DNA of 7,588 nucleotides from Thermodesulfovibrionales bacterium (GTDB lineage: Bacteria > Nitrospirota > Thermodesulfovibrionia > Thermodesulfovibrionales > SM23-35): contig JALHSV010000473.1 in assembly GCA_022865525.1 (NCBI GenBank), positions 1 to 7,588 on the forward strand, in the 5' to 3' direction. The notes under the pieces are model-generated. The model did no database searches, had not been told where the DNA came from, and saw nothing but the letters and a program-made list of their open reading frames with translations. The translations under genes and the position numbers were made by a program. Of the stretch, positions 1 to 6,208 are shown piece after piece (within the stretch, counting starts at the first letter, position 1; each line of letters begins with the position of its first letter).

Positions 1-893
1 AGCGTGGCGTCCACAATGGAAGAATGCGGGTTTCCATTAAAATCACTCGACACGAGCGGCTCCTCCGAATACTGGAGGATTCCTTTCATAGGACCTTCGG
101 AAGCTTTTTTCAGAGCAGTATTGACCTCTTCTGCTGTAACTTCCTTCCCAAGCTCTGCGACAAGGTCGACAACAGATACATTGGGAGTCGGCACCCGGAT
201 TGACATTCCGTTCAATTTGCCTTTCAAGTCCGGCAGGACCAGCCCCACTGCCTTTGCAGCACCGGTTGTCGTTGGAATCATATTCAAGGCTGCTGCCCGT
301 GCCCTTCTCAGGTCTTTGTGCGGAAGGTCGAGGATCCTCTGGTCATTTGTATACGAATGTATTGTTGTCATAAGACCCCTCGTAATACCGAATTCATTAT
401 GAAGTACTTTTGCGACAGGAGCAAGACAGTTGGTTGTACACGAAGCATTCGAAATAATCTTGTGCTTTGCCGGGTCGAATATTTCCTCATTCACACCCAT
501 GCATATCGTTGCATCCGGTTCTTTTGCAGGTGCGGAAATGATGACCCATTGAGCCCCGGCATCCAAATGTTTTGCTGCTGACAACCGGTCTACAAATCTC
601 CCGGTAGACTCGACGACAACATCCACCCCGAGGTCTTTCCATGGAAGTTTCTCAGGTTCAGTCACAGCAAAGACTTTTAGCTCTTTTCCATCAACATGAA
701 TAGCCCCGTTTCCTGCCCTGACATCAGCGCGGAAAATACCATGGACAGAATCATATTTCAGTATGTGTGCAAGGGTCTTCGCATCTGTGAGATCATTCAG
801 CGCAACAATCTCAAATTCATTATATGCCCAACTCGTTCTCAGAAAATTTCTTCCTATTCTGCCAAAGCCATTAATTGCCACACGAACTCCCAT
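1..893 (-). CDS. gap: Type I glyceraldehyde-3-phosphate dehydrogenase (3' end outside window)
   Basis: This cytoplasmic glycolytic/gluconeogenic enzyme oxidatively phosphorylates glyceraldehyde-3-phosphate to 1,3-bisphosphoglycerate using NAD+. I translated the minus strand from the ATG at 893-891. It gives 297 residues, and roughly 40 C-terminal residues lie beyond the left edge. The Rossmann motif NGFGRIGR is at residues 8-15. An ND pair at 33-34 places the Asp expected of NAD-specific rather than NADP-preferring enzymes. The catalytic loop SNASCTTNC is at 148-156 with nucleophile Cys152, and the partner His179 is in TTIHSYTND. The start is supported by AGGAGG at 904-899, 5 nt upstream. The gene lies 76 bp downstream of the DUF1015 gene on the same strand and is probably co-transcribed with it. 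No frameshift is visible in the part present. The identification is secure. Confidence 0.97.
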   Translation of the reverse strand, partial: MGVRVAINGFGRIGRNFLRTSWAYNEFEIVALNDLTDAKTLAHILKYDSVHGIFRADVRAGNGAIHVDGKELKVFAVTEPEKLPWKDLGVDVVVESTGRFVDRLSAAKHLDAGAQWVIISAPAKEPDATICMGVNEEIFDPAKHKIISNASCTTNCLAPVAKVLHNEFGITRGLMTTIHSYTNDQRILDLPHKDLRRARAAALNMIPTTTGAAKAVGLVLPDLKGKLNGMSIRVPTPNVSVVDLVAELGKEVTAEEVNTALKKASEGPMKGILQYSEEPLVSSDFNGNPHSSIVDAT

Positions 894-969
894 ACAAACC
901 TCCTATTTTGATTTCATGTATTTGATAATTTCCAATGTTTCTCTTATAGGGAAAGATTTCCCCTCAACC
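894..969 (-). other. Spacer between the DUF1015 gene and gap, with short palindrome
   Basis: This 76-bp spacer holds the gap ribosome binding site (899-904) and a palindrome, GGGAAA-GA-TTTCCC, at 949-962. The palindrome could be a weak hairpin in the message or a protein site. It has no T-tract on the minus strand, so it is not an intrinsic terminator and the two genes can be read on one transcript. I see no convincing promoter pair here. The frame one base off the end of the DUF1015 gene stays open through the spacer until a TAG that abuts the gap ribosome binding site (see findings). Confidence 0.4.
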
Positions 970-2205
970 TTACCATTTATTTATCACGAGACCCGTTAAC
1001 AGTTTCGGGTAGAAATACGTCGATTTAGGCGGCATTCTTACGAAAGACAGCGCTGCCTTCTCAACATCCTCAACCCTCGTTGGATTCAGGAAAAACGCTG
1101 CGCTGAACTCTCCGTTGTTCACTTTGTCAAGAGCTCTTCTCACATCCATCTCATAGCCAATTTCGGTTGTATCAGATATCTTCTTCAGCACCAGTTCGTG
1201 GAGAATAATCACATCTATCTCTCTCAGGTCATGATTGATTTCGGATATGTTGGCATTTCTGTATGTAAGGATTTGCCATGTAGTGCTCCCCTTCCGGAAA
1301 AAGCCGCATGCAAGCCTTTTCCCGGATAATATTTTTCTGATATCAAAATCTTCCGCAACTGTCTCAATCTCAAAATACCGTGCAAGGATACTGTCTATAT
1401 CCTCAGGTATGGTCTTTAAAAGCCTGTGTGTCGGGAGTATTGTTAATCCTTCATCGAGCATGTTTGAGAGAAACATAAGGACATGATCAAAGGGTTTGGC
1501 ACTTGTAGACATCGCTTGGGCTGACCCTTCCCGGTAAAATTCCAAAGCAGTTTCATATCTGTGATGCCCGTCAGCAATAAATATTGCTTTGTCTCCAAGT
1601 TCTTGTTTGATAGACTCAATTTCCTCTTCATTATCAATCTGCCAGAGCCGGTGTAGGTCTCCGGAAATGTCCTCCGCTGTAATATATGGTTTTGTGATGG
1701 ATGTATTCGAAAGGATATGTGCTATCCGTCCACCGGAACTCTTGTAGAGGGAGAAAATCGGGCTTACATTAGCATTGCATGACCTCATGAGGCTCAACCT
1801 GTCCTGTTTTGGCTTGGAATGGGTGCACTCGTGGGGATAAACGCTTCCTTTTCCTAACTCTTCGAGTTTCACAAGGCCAAGGAATCCGAGGAGACGTTTT
1901 CTGACACCGTTTGCCCTGAAGGTCATTTCATAGGCATAGAATGAAGGCTTATCACTCCGAATCAATACCCCTTCTTTCATCCATGCATCAAGATATTCCC
2001 TGGCTCTTGTGTATTTGTTCCTTGCTTCATTGTCCGCAGGCTCCTCTTTTCCGAAGTCTATTCTCACAATGTTGTACGGGCTTTGCATGTATAATGCTTC
2101 CCGGTATTCAGGAGTAATAATATCGTATGGAGGAGCCAAAACATCCTCTATCTGCACCTTGGTAACGTCATAAAGTATGCCTTTGAAAGGGATTATCTCA
2201 GCCAT
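970..2205 (-). CDS. DUF1015 family protein
   Basis: This 411-residue protein belongs to the DUF1015 family, whose biochemical role is not established. Database labels such as 'SpoOJ/ParB-like' are unreliable. The family hallmarks are all visible: an N-terminal block with LAPPYDII (residues about 24-31) and SPYNIVRIDFGKE; a central YPHECTHSKPKQDRLSLM block followed by NVSPIFSLY; the signature ADGHHRYETALEFY at about 211-224; LPTHRLL; and a C-terminal STYFYPKLLTGLVI. The His-rich ADGHHRYE motif looks like a metal or active-site loop, but that is inference. The length is normal for the family. The ATG at 2205 matches the usual N-terminus (IIPFKGILYD), although no strong Shine-Dalgarno precedes it. 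It sits between the Fe-S scaffold gene and gap on one strand; a possible promoter lies in the 82-bp upstream gap. Family membership is confident, function unknown. Confidence 0.93.
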   Translation of the reverse strand: MAEIIPFKGILYDVTKVQIEDVLAPPYDIITPEYREALYMQSPYNIVRIDFGKEEPADNEARNKYTRAREYLDAWMKEGVLIRSDKPSFYAYEMTFRANGVRKRLLGFLGLVKLEELGKGSVYPHECTHSKPKQDRLSLMRSCNANVSPIFSLYKSSGGRIAHILSNTSITKPYITAEDISGDLHRLWQIDNEEEIESIKQELGDKAIFIADGHHRYETALEFYREGSAQAMSTSAKPFDHVLMFLSNMLDEGLTILPTHRLLKTIPEDIDSILARYFEIETVAEDFDIRKILSGKRLACGFFRKGSTTWQILTYRNANISEINHDLREIDVIILHELVLKKISDTTEIGYEMDVRRALDKVNNGEFSAAFFLNPTRVEDVEKAALSFVRMPPKSTYFYPKLLTGLVINKW

Positions 2206-2244
2206 TTTTGTATATTTCCGCAGAACCTGAGGAGAAGTTCACGT

Positions 2245-2274
2245 ATCTTAGCACGGGCAGAATACGAAATTCAA
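2245..2274 (-). promoter_or_regulatory. Possible weak sigma70-type promoter upstream of the DUF1015 gene
   Basis: On the minus strand TTGAAT (2274-2269) and TAAGAT (2250-2245) are separated by 18 nt. Each matches the consensus hexamer at 4 of 6 positions. The pair lies in the 82-bp gap between the scaffold gene and the DUF1015 gene, about 40 nt ahead of the ATG, so it could give the DUF1015-gap pair its own transcription. Matches this weak occur often by chance. Confidence 0.25.
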
Positions 2275-2287
2275 TTTGCCCCAACCG

Positions 2288-3538
2288 TTACAGCGCCTCT
2301 TTTCCCGTAGCCTGGATAACTTCTTTGATGTTCTTGTCGAGAAATTCCGGGATATAGGGAATATCCAGGTTCAAAAAACCGGATGTTATAACGGAAACAG
2401 CATCTTCTCTGGAAATGCCCCTGGACATTAAATACTCAACTTGTTCCTCGGCTATCGGACCAATGGAAGCTTCGTGTGAAAGTTCAGCTTTCATAGCGCC
2501 ATCTGATACAAGCTGTGGAATGGCATAAATTTGTGCTCCGGTGGAAAATACAATGCCACGACAGTCCAGGTGAGCTAAACAATAGTCCTTTGTTTTGGCA
2601 ATCAAATCCCCCCGCGAGTAGATAACGCTTTCGTCCGCAGCAATCGTCCGCGCAATGGACTCCCCCCGGGTGTCTTTTCCTTCGAGGATGATCCTTGATC
2701 CAAGATCGATATAAGAATCTTTCAGGCCGTAGACAACCGTATTGAACTTGGCAGAAGCCCTGTCACCCTTCAGATATGCAACAGGGAACGCCTGTATGGA
2801 CTTAACCGGCTTCAAAAGAACATAATTGCTGACAAAAGCCCCGTCTTCTTCGACAACAGCCCATGTCCTTGGCCGCACATGAAAGTTTTCAGCCCAGTTA
2901 TGGATCATCGTGAAAAAGAGTTTTCCGCCTCTCTTAACATAGAACTCGGAGATCCCCAGATGAATGCCTTCGGCATCACTTTTCGCAAGCGTGCAGCCGG
3001 TTATTACCTGCAGTTCTGCACCTTCCTCGACGATGATAATGTTGTGTACGTTCTGGCTGATATAATTTTCTGCAACCAACAGGCATGACTGAACCGGGTA
3101 TTGGGGTTTTTGATGCGGGAACACCCTGATAAAGTATCCATGCGTCATATTCAGGGCTGCCTGGGCTGTAAATTTATCCTGATCAACCGGAACCGATTTC
3201 CAGAAATAGTCTTCGAGCCAGTCATACCTGGTTAATGCATCAGTCGTGCTCATGATTTCGAGCTGCCCCTCATATGCCTTGTTCAGGCTCTCATATACTA
3301 CAGATTGATCAACCTGCACATACGAACCGGCTCTCTGCTCCTCCTCTAAACTGATGCCTGTCATGATAGCAGCCTCTTTGGCCTGCATTGATAAACTTTC
3401 GAGACTTTCAATTTTTCCTCTCTCAATATGCTTCGTGTAACGTGAAAGATCTATATCCGGTCCAAAGGCTGCTTTCTTTTCCTTTGCTCTCTCTGCCTTT
3501 TCCTGTATTTCAGAAAAATATGGTTTCCTTACCGGCAT
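2288..3538 (-). CDS. SufB/SufD-family Fe-S cluster scaffold, SmsB-like
   Basis: This 416-residue cytoplasmic scaffold is predicted to assemble Fe-S clusters with the ATPase encoded just upstream. The SufB/SufD core is recognisable. A helical N-terminal region is followed by a beta-helix-like stretch from about residue 150 to 340, and the family end motif LSHEASIGPIAEEQ is at 353-366 (His355, Glu356). This corresponds to the FEHEATTS segment of E. coli SufB, which carries the essential Glu434. Cys320 and Cys326 (DYCLAHLDCRG) lie near the position of E. coli SufB Cys405 and are candidate persulfide or cluster ligands, though a rough alignment does not put either exactly on it. The protein is shorter than SufB (about 495 residues) and has no SufD partner in the window, fitting the SmsB-type homodimeric scaffold. 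The ATG at 3538 has AGGAGG 8 nt upstream (3552-3547) and overlaps the ATPase stop by 10 bp, implying translational coupling. 'SmsB-like' rather than SufB is inference. Confidence 0.88.
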   Translation of the reverse strand: MPVRKPYFSEIQEKAERAKEKKAAFGPDIDLSRYTKHIERGKIESLESLSMQAKEAAIMTGISLEEEQRAGSYVQVDQSVVYESLNKAYEGQLEIMSTTDALTRYDWLEDYFWKSVPVDQDKFTAQAALNMTHGYFIRVFPHQKPQYPVQSCLLVAENYISQNVHNIIIVEEGAELQVITGCTLAKSDAEGIHLGISEFYVKRGGKLFFTMIHNWAENFHVRPRTWAVVEEDGAFVSNYVLLKPVKSIQAFPVAYLKGDRASAKFNTVVYGLKDSYIDLGSRIILEGKDTRGESIARTIAADESVIYSRGDLIAKTKDYCLAHLDCRGIVFSTGAQIYAIPQLVSDGAMKAELSHEASIGPIAEEQVEYLMSRGISREDAVSVITSGFLNLDIPYIPEFLDKNIKEVIQATGKEAL

Positions 3539-4266
3539 TCAGCGCACCTCCTGTACCCATGTCTTTTGATCTCCGAGAGAATATCCCGCGGATTGCCTCT
3601 GCAGACAAAGACACCGTCAAAGACGATATATCCCTTATCGGCATTGACAAAATCCAGGATATACCCTGTATGCGTTATAATGATCGCTCCCCGTTTTGGA
3701 TCCTTCACCTTATCTTTGCCCAGAAGCGAATTTATGGCCTCACCGACCAGGGAAATATTTTCTATATCAACGCCCGATTCCGGTTCATCAATGAGGACGA
3801 GTTCAGGCCTTTGTACTATGAGCTGGAGAAGTTCCGAACGTTTCATCTCCCCACCGGAAAAGCCGTCATTCAATCCTCTCTGCAGGTGCCCTGCAAGGTT
3901 AAGCTGTTCAATTTTTTCTTTGATGCCTGCATCATCTGATCCATTATTCGCGATGATATCGATAATTTTTTTCAGGGTCACCCCCCTGACAGTGGGCGGT
4001 CTCTGAAAGGATATGCCGAGTCCAAGCCGCGCCCTCTCATACAGATCCTGATTCGTTATATCCATGCCTTTAAAATAAATCTTTCCCTGTTCTATCTTGT
4101 ACCTCGGGAACCCCATCAGGGTCATCATAAAGGTTGTTTTACCGGCGCCGTTAGGACCGAATAACACATTGATTTCGCCATAATCCATCGAAAAATTAAC
4201 CCCTTTTAAAACCTGCCGGTCATCAATAGAGACCCAGAGGTCCTGAATCTTCAACATTTCCTGCAC
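3529..4266 (-). CDS. SufC-family Fe-S assembly ABC ATPase, SmsC-like
   Basis: This 245-residue soluble ABC-type ATPase has no membrane segments and no permease partner. It is predicted to drive conformational changes in the adjacent SufB-like scaffold during Fe-S cluster assembly. Motifs in order: Walker A GPNGAGKT (residues 37-44), Q-loop SFQRPP (Gln88), ABC signature FSGGEMKRSELLQ (136-148), Walker B LVLIDEPESGVD (156-167, catalytic Glu161) and switch His199 in ITHTG. The FSGGEMKR and DEPESGVD wording is typical of SufC rather than of transporter ATPases. The start is taken as GTG at 4266 because AGGGGGAG (4280-4273) lies 6 nt upstream. The ATG three codons later is too far from it. The gene ends inside the scaffold gene (10-bp overlap) and leads the operon. 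It is divergent from rho, and its own promoter is unclear: only TATTAT/TATAAA-like -10 candidates around 4303-4315 are visible, without a good -35. Confidence 0.92.
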   Translation of the reverse strand: MQEMLKIQDLWVSIDDRQVLKGVNFSMDYGEINVLFGPNGAGKTTFMMTLMGFPRYKIEQGKIYFKGMDITNQDLYERARLGLGISFQRPPTVRGVTLKKIIDIIANNGSDDAGIKEKIEQLNLAGHLQRGLNDGFSGGEMKRSELLQLIVQRPELVLIDEPESGVDIENISLVGEAINSLLGKDKVKDPKRGAIIITHTGYILDFVNADKGYIVFDGVFVCRGNPRDILSEIKRHGYRRCAECR

Positions 4267-4272
4267 ACCACT

Positions 4273-4280
4273 CTCCCCCT
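4273..4280 (-). promoter_or_regulatory. Ribosome binding site fixing the GTG start of the SufC-like gene
   Basis: AGGGGGAG reads on the minus strand and is followed by AGTGGT and then the GTG at 4266-4264. The 6-nt spacing favours this GTG over the in-frame ATG at 4257-4255, which would be 15 nt away. Confidence 0.65.
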
Positions 4281-4354
4281 TTCATTGGTAACTATTTGCT
4301 CGTCTTTATAATAATAGAACGGGAAAACAAATTTCTTTCTTTATTTTTTCGGTC

Positions 4355-4364
4355 CCCTGCAGGG
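4355..4364. repeat. 10-bp perfect palindrome beside the rho promoter
   Basis: CCCTGCAGGG is its own reverse complement. It sits 2 bp upstream of the -35 hexamer of the predicted rho promoter and next to the larger 18-bp palindrome. It may be part of a compound regulatory site serving the two divergent operons, or chance. Confidence 0.4.
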
Positions 4365-4366
4365 TA

Positions 4367-4396
4367 TTGACAAATGAATTTGTCATCCTGTATGGT
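4367..4396 (+). promoter_or_regulatory. Predicted sigma70 promoter of rho
   Basis: A perfect -35 TTGACA (4367-4372) is followed after 18 nt by TATGGT (4391-4396), which matches four of six -10 positions. Transcription would begin near 4403, giving a leader of about 100 nt before the rho ATG. The -35 and spacer coincide with an 18-bp palindrome, so repressor binding there would block the promoter. Confidence 0.6.
4368..4385. promoter_or_regulatory. Operator-like 18-bp palindrome over the rho -35
   Basis: TGACAAAT-GA-ATTTGTCA consists of two perfect 8-bp half-sites around a 2-bp centre. Its position over the -35 element and spacer is that of a classical repressor operator. No regulator gene lies in the window, and I cannot assign the site to a family. 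The same site lies about 100 bp upstream of the divergent Fe-S operon, so it could act on either side. Confidence 0.5.
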
Positions 4397-4504
4397 ATCA
4401 GTAGATATTTTCTTCGTTATGAATCGTACGAACCTCCCCGGATAGGCAAAGACCTTCCGGGTATAAAAAACCACCGCATACATAAATCCAACAGGAGTTT
4501 AACA
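4397..4504 (+). promoter_or_regulatory. rho leader with hairpin
   Basis: The leader contains a hairpin at 4437-4461: CCCGG pairs with CCGGG, continued inward by an A-T pair, one bulged T and AGG/CCT, with a 6-nt loop. It is followed by an A-tract rather than a T-tract, so it is not an intrinsic terminator on this strand. An 8-codon open frame, MNRTNLPG, runs from the ATG at 4419 to the TAG at 4443-4445 and ends inside the hairpin, but has no evident ribosome binding site. In E. coli rho is autoregulated through attenuation in its leader, so similar control is possible here but not shown. Confidence 0.3.
4493..4497 (+). promoter_or_regulatory. rho: Ribosome binding site fixing the rho start
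   Basis: AGGAG lies 7 nt before the ATG at 4505. This selects 4505 over in-frame codons further upstream, which reach back to a TTG that is part of the predicted -35 element and so cannot be translated from that promoter. Confidence 0.8.
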
Positions 4505-5791
4505 ATGGAAAATCCAAAGAAGAATTTCGTGTCTGATAATCTTCCTATTTCTGAACTTAAAGAAAAGACCATCGATGAATTGACGGAAGTCGCAAGGGAG
4601 TTGCAAGTCGAAGGTGCCAGCAGCATGAGGAAACAGGATCTTATTTTCGCAATCCTCCAGGCGCAAACTGAAAAGACAGGATATGTCTTTTCAGCAGGAG
4701 TCCTTGAAATCCTTCCCGATGGATTTGGCTTTTTGAGATCACCTGATTACAGTTATCTGCCCGGACCTGATGATATTTATGTATCGCCGTCACAGATACG
4801 GAGATTTAATCTGAGGACCGGCGACCTTGTATCCGGACAGATAAGGCCTCCAAAGGAGAGTGAGCGGTATTTTGCCCTCCTTAAGGTGGAAGCAATCAAC
4901 CATGAATCTCCGGAAGACAACATCAACAGGCCGTTATTTGACAATCTGATACCCTATTACCCAACCGAAAGGATAAAGCTTGAATACGACAACAATGACT
5001 ATTCAACACGGGTCATAGACCTCATAACACCGATCGGCATGGGACAGCGCGGAATGATTGTAGCTGCTCCCAGAACTGGCAAGACCATGCTCCTTCAGTC
5101 CATAGCCAAGGCTTGCAAGAAAAATCATCGCGATATTCATCTCATCATCCTGCTGATTGATGAAAGACCGGAAGAAGTGACGGATTGGAAAAGGCAGGTC
5201 CCGGCAGCAGAAATTATCAGTTCTACATTTGATGAGCCTCCACAGAGACATTGCCAGGTTTCAGAAATGGTCATTGAACGGGCAAAGCGCCTTGTTGAAA
5301 GCAAACGCAATGTTGTCATCCTCCTTGACAGTATTACAAGACTTGCACGGGCATATAATTCTATAATCCCTGCAAGCGGAAAAGTGCTCTCAGGCGGTCT
5401 TGATTCAAATGCCCTGCAGAAACCGAAAAGATTTTTTGGCACGGCAAGGAACATCGAAGATGGTGGCAGTCTCACCATCTTGGCAACCGCCCTTGTAGAT
5501 ACCGGCAGCAGAATGGATGACGTCATATTCGAAGAATTCAAGGGAACCGGTAACATGGAGCTCCATCTTGACAGAAAACTTGTTGACAAGAGGATATTCC
5601 CGAGCATCGATATTAATGGCTCCGGCACGAGGAAGGAAGAGCTTCTTGTCGAGAAAGATGTGCTCAATAAGATGTGGATCCTGCGAAAAGTTCTTACTCC
5701 TCTCAGCACGGTTGAAAGTATGGAATTTCTCCTTGGTAAGCTCATGGGTACAAAAGCCAATAAAGACTTTCTCGAAATGATGAACAAGTAA
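4505..5791 (+). CDS. rho: Transcription termination factor Rho
   Basis: This hexameric RNA-dependent ATPase/helicase binds nascent RNA and terminates transcription; it is cytoplasmic and acts at RNA polymerase. The 428 residues match the usual length of about 420. Domains in order: Rho N-terminal helical domain (about 16-52), cold-shock-like RNA-binding domain (about 58-133, with DGFGFLRSPDYSYLPGPDDIYVS), and the RecA-like motor. The P-loop is AAPRTGKT (187-194), the catalytic Glu is Glu220 in LLIDERPEEVT, the Walker B Asp is Asp275 in VVILLDSITRLARAYN, the Q-loop is about 281-298, and the R-loop region is EFKGTGNMELHL (344-355). The P-loop has Arg where E. coli has the first Lys of PPKAGKT, a variation seen in other Rho proteins. 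The segment VTDWKRQVPAAEI departs from the common VTDMQR-VKGEV wording, but no catalytic residue is lost. No rpmE follows; a thioesterase gene starts 4 bp after the stop. Confidence 0.98.
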   Translation: MENPKKNFVSDNLPISELKEKTIDELTEVARELQVEGASSMRKQDLIFAILQAQTEKTGYVFSAGVLEILPDGFGFLRSPDYSYLPGPDDIYVSPSQIRRFNLRTGDLVSGQIRPPKESERYFALLKVEAINHESPEDNINRPLFDNLIPYYPTERIKLEYDNNDYSTRVIDLITPIGMGQRGMIVAAPRTGKTMLLQSIAKACKKNHRDIHLIILLIDERPEEVTDWKRQVPAAEIISSTFDEPPQRHCQVSEMVIERAKRLVESKRNVVILLDSITRLARAYNSIIPASGKVLSGGLDSNALQKPKRFFGTARNIEDGGSLTILATALVDTGSRMDDVIFEEFKGTGNMELHLDRKLVDKRIFPSIDINGSGTRKEELLVEKDVLNKMWILRKVLTPLSTVESMEFLLGKLMGTKANKDFLEMMNK

Positions 5792-5795
5792 TGTT

Positions 5796-6194
5796 TTGAA
5801 ACACCCATTAGAAGACGATCAGTACTGCTTTGTATGCGGGGACAACAATCCCGCCGGTCTTCATCTCAGGTTTTTTATTCACGAAGGTAAAGTATTCACT
5901 GAATTTATACCCAAAAAAATCCATCAGGGTTACAAGGATATAATCCATGGGGGACTGATCTCGACAATCCTCGATGAAGCAATGGTCAAGGCAGCTCTTA
6001 TGCAGGGGTTACCTGTGGTTACGGCAGAAATGACGGTCAGGTTCAGAAATCCACTCTTAGTCGGAGAGAAGGCAATTGTTGAAGCCACCATGCTGAGAAC
6101 AAACCGGAAGATTATTGAGGCAACAGCAACGATAAAAAAAACAGATGAAACAGTGATAGCTGAAGGGACTGCCAAACTGCTGCGGCAAGATTAA
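5796..6194 (+). CDS. PaaI-type hotdog-fold thioesterase
   Basis: This 132-residue single-domain hotdog protein is predicted to hydrolyse an acyl-CoA or similar thioester in the cytoplasm; the substrate cannot be read from sequence. It carries the N-terminal CFVCGDNNPAGLHL motif (Cys11, Cys14) common to one PaaI-like subgroup. The hotdog helix IHGGLISTILDEAM at 50-63 has the HGG and Asp60/Glu61 expected near the active site. The strand AEMTVRFRNPLLVGE at 77-91 is also typical. The only in-frame start upstream of these motifs is TTG at 5796; an in-frame stop at 5781-5783 blocks extension. No Shine-Dalgarno is visible. The rho stop lies 4 bp away, so translation probably depends on ribosomes finishing rho. 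It converges with rsmG, leaving only 14 bp and no visible terminator. Confidence 0.88.
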   Translation: MKHPLEDDQYCFVCGDNNPAGLHLRFFIHEGKVFTEFIPKKIHQGYKDIIHGGLISTILDEAMVKAALMQGLPVVTAEMTVRFRNPLLVGEKAIVEATMLRTNRKIIEATATIKKTDETVIAEGTAKLLRQD

Positions 6195-6208
6195 GCAGGA
6201 TTAACCAT

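Noticed and set aside
4..402. Plus-strand open frame at the left edge
   Set aside because: It is the antisense of the GAPDH gene, whose catalytic residues are all present on the minus strand.
3388..4006. Plus-strand open frames opposite the Fe-S ATPase gene
   Set aside because: They are antisense to a gene with complete ABC motifs, and their translations show no recognisable domain.
4437..4461. Hairpin in the rho leader as an intrinsic terminator
   Set aside because: On the plus strand it is followed by an A-rich, not T-rich, tract. On the minus strand the T-tract would precede the stem.
4367..4504. In-frame upstream extension of rho by 46 codons
   Set aside because: The extension would begin at a TTG that is part of the -35 element, and it lacks Rho-family similarity. 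The ATG at 4505 has a good ribosome binding site and gives the normal length.
4267..4504. A small RNA or riboswitch in the divergent intergenic region
   Set aside because: Apart from the promoter, two palindromes and one hairpin, I recognised no conserved RNA fold or aptamer core.
5137..5808. Long open frame (223 codons) on the minus strand opposite rho
   Set aside because: It lies antisense to the conserved Rho motor domain, has a low-complexity Ser/Arg-rich composition and matches no family I know. It is a shadow of the rho codon usage.
6195..6208. Terminator between the converging thioesterase and rsmG genes
   Set aside because: Only 14 bp separate the stops, and no stem with a T-tract could be found there or just inside either gene.
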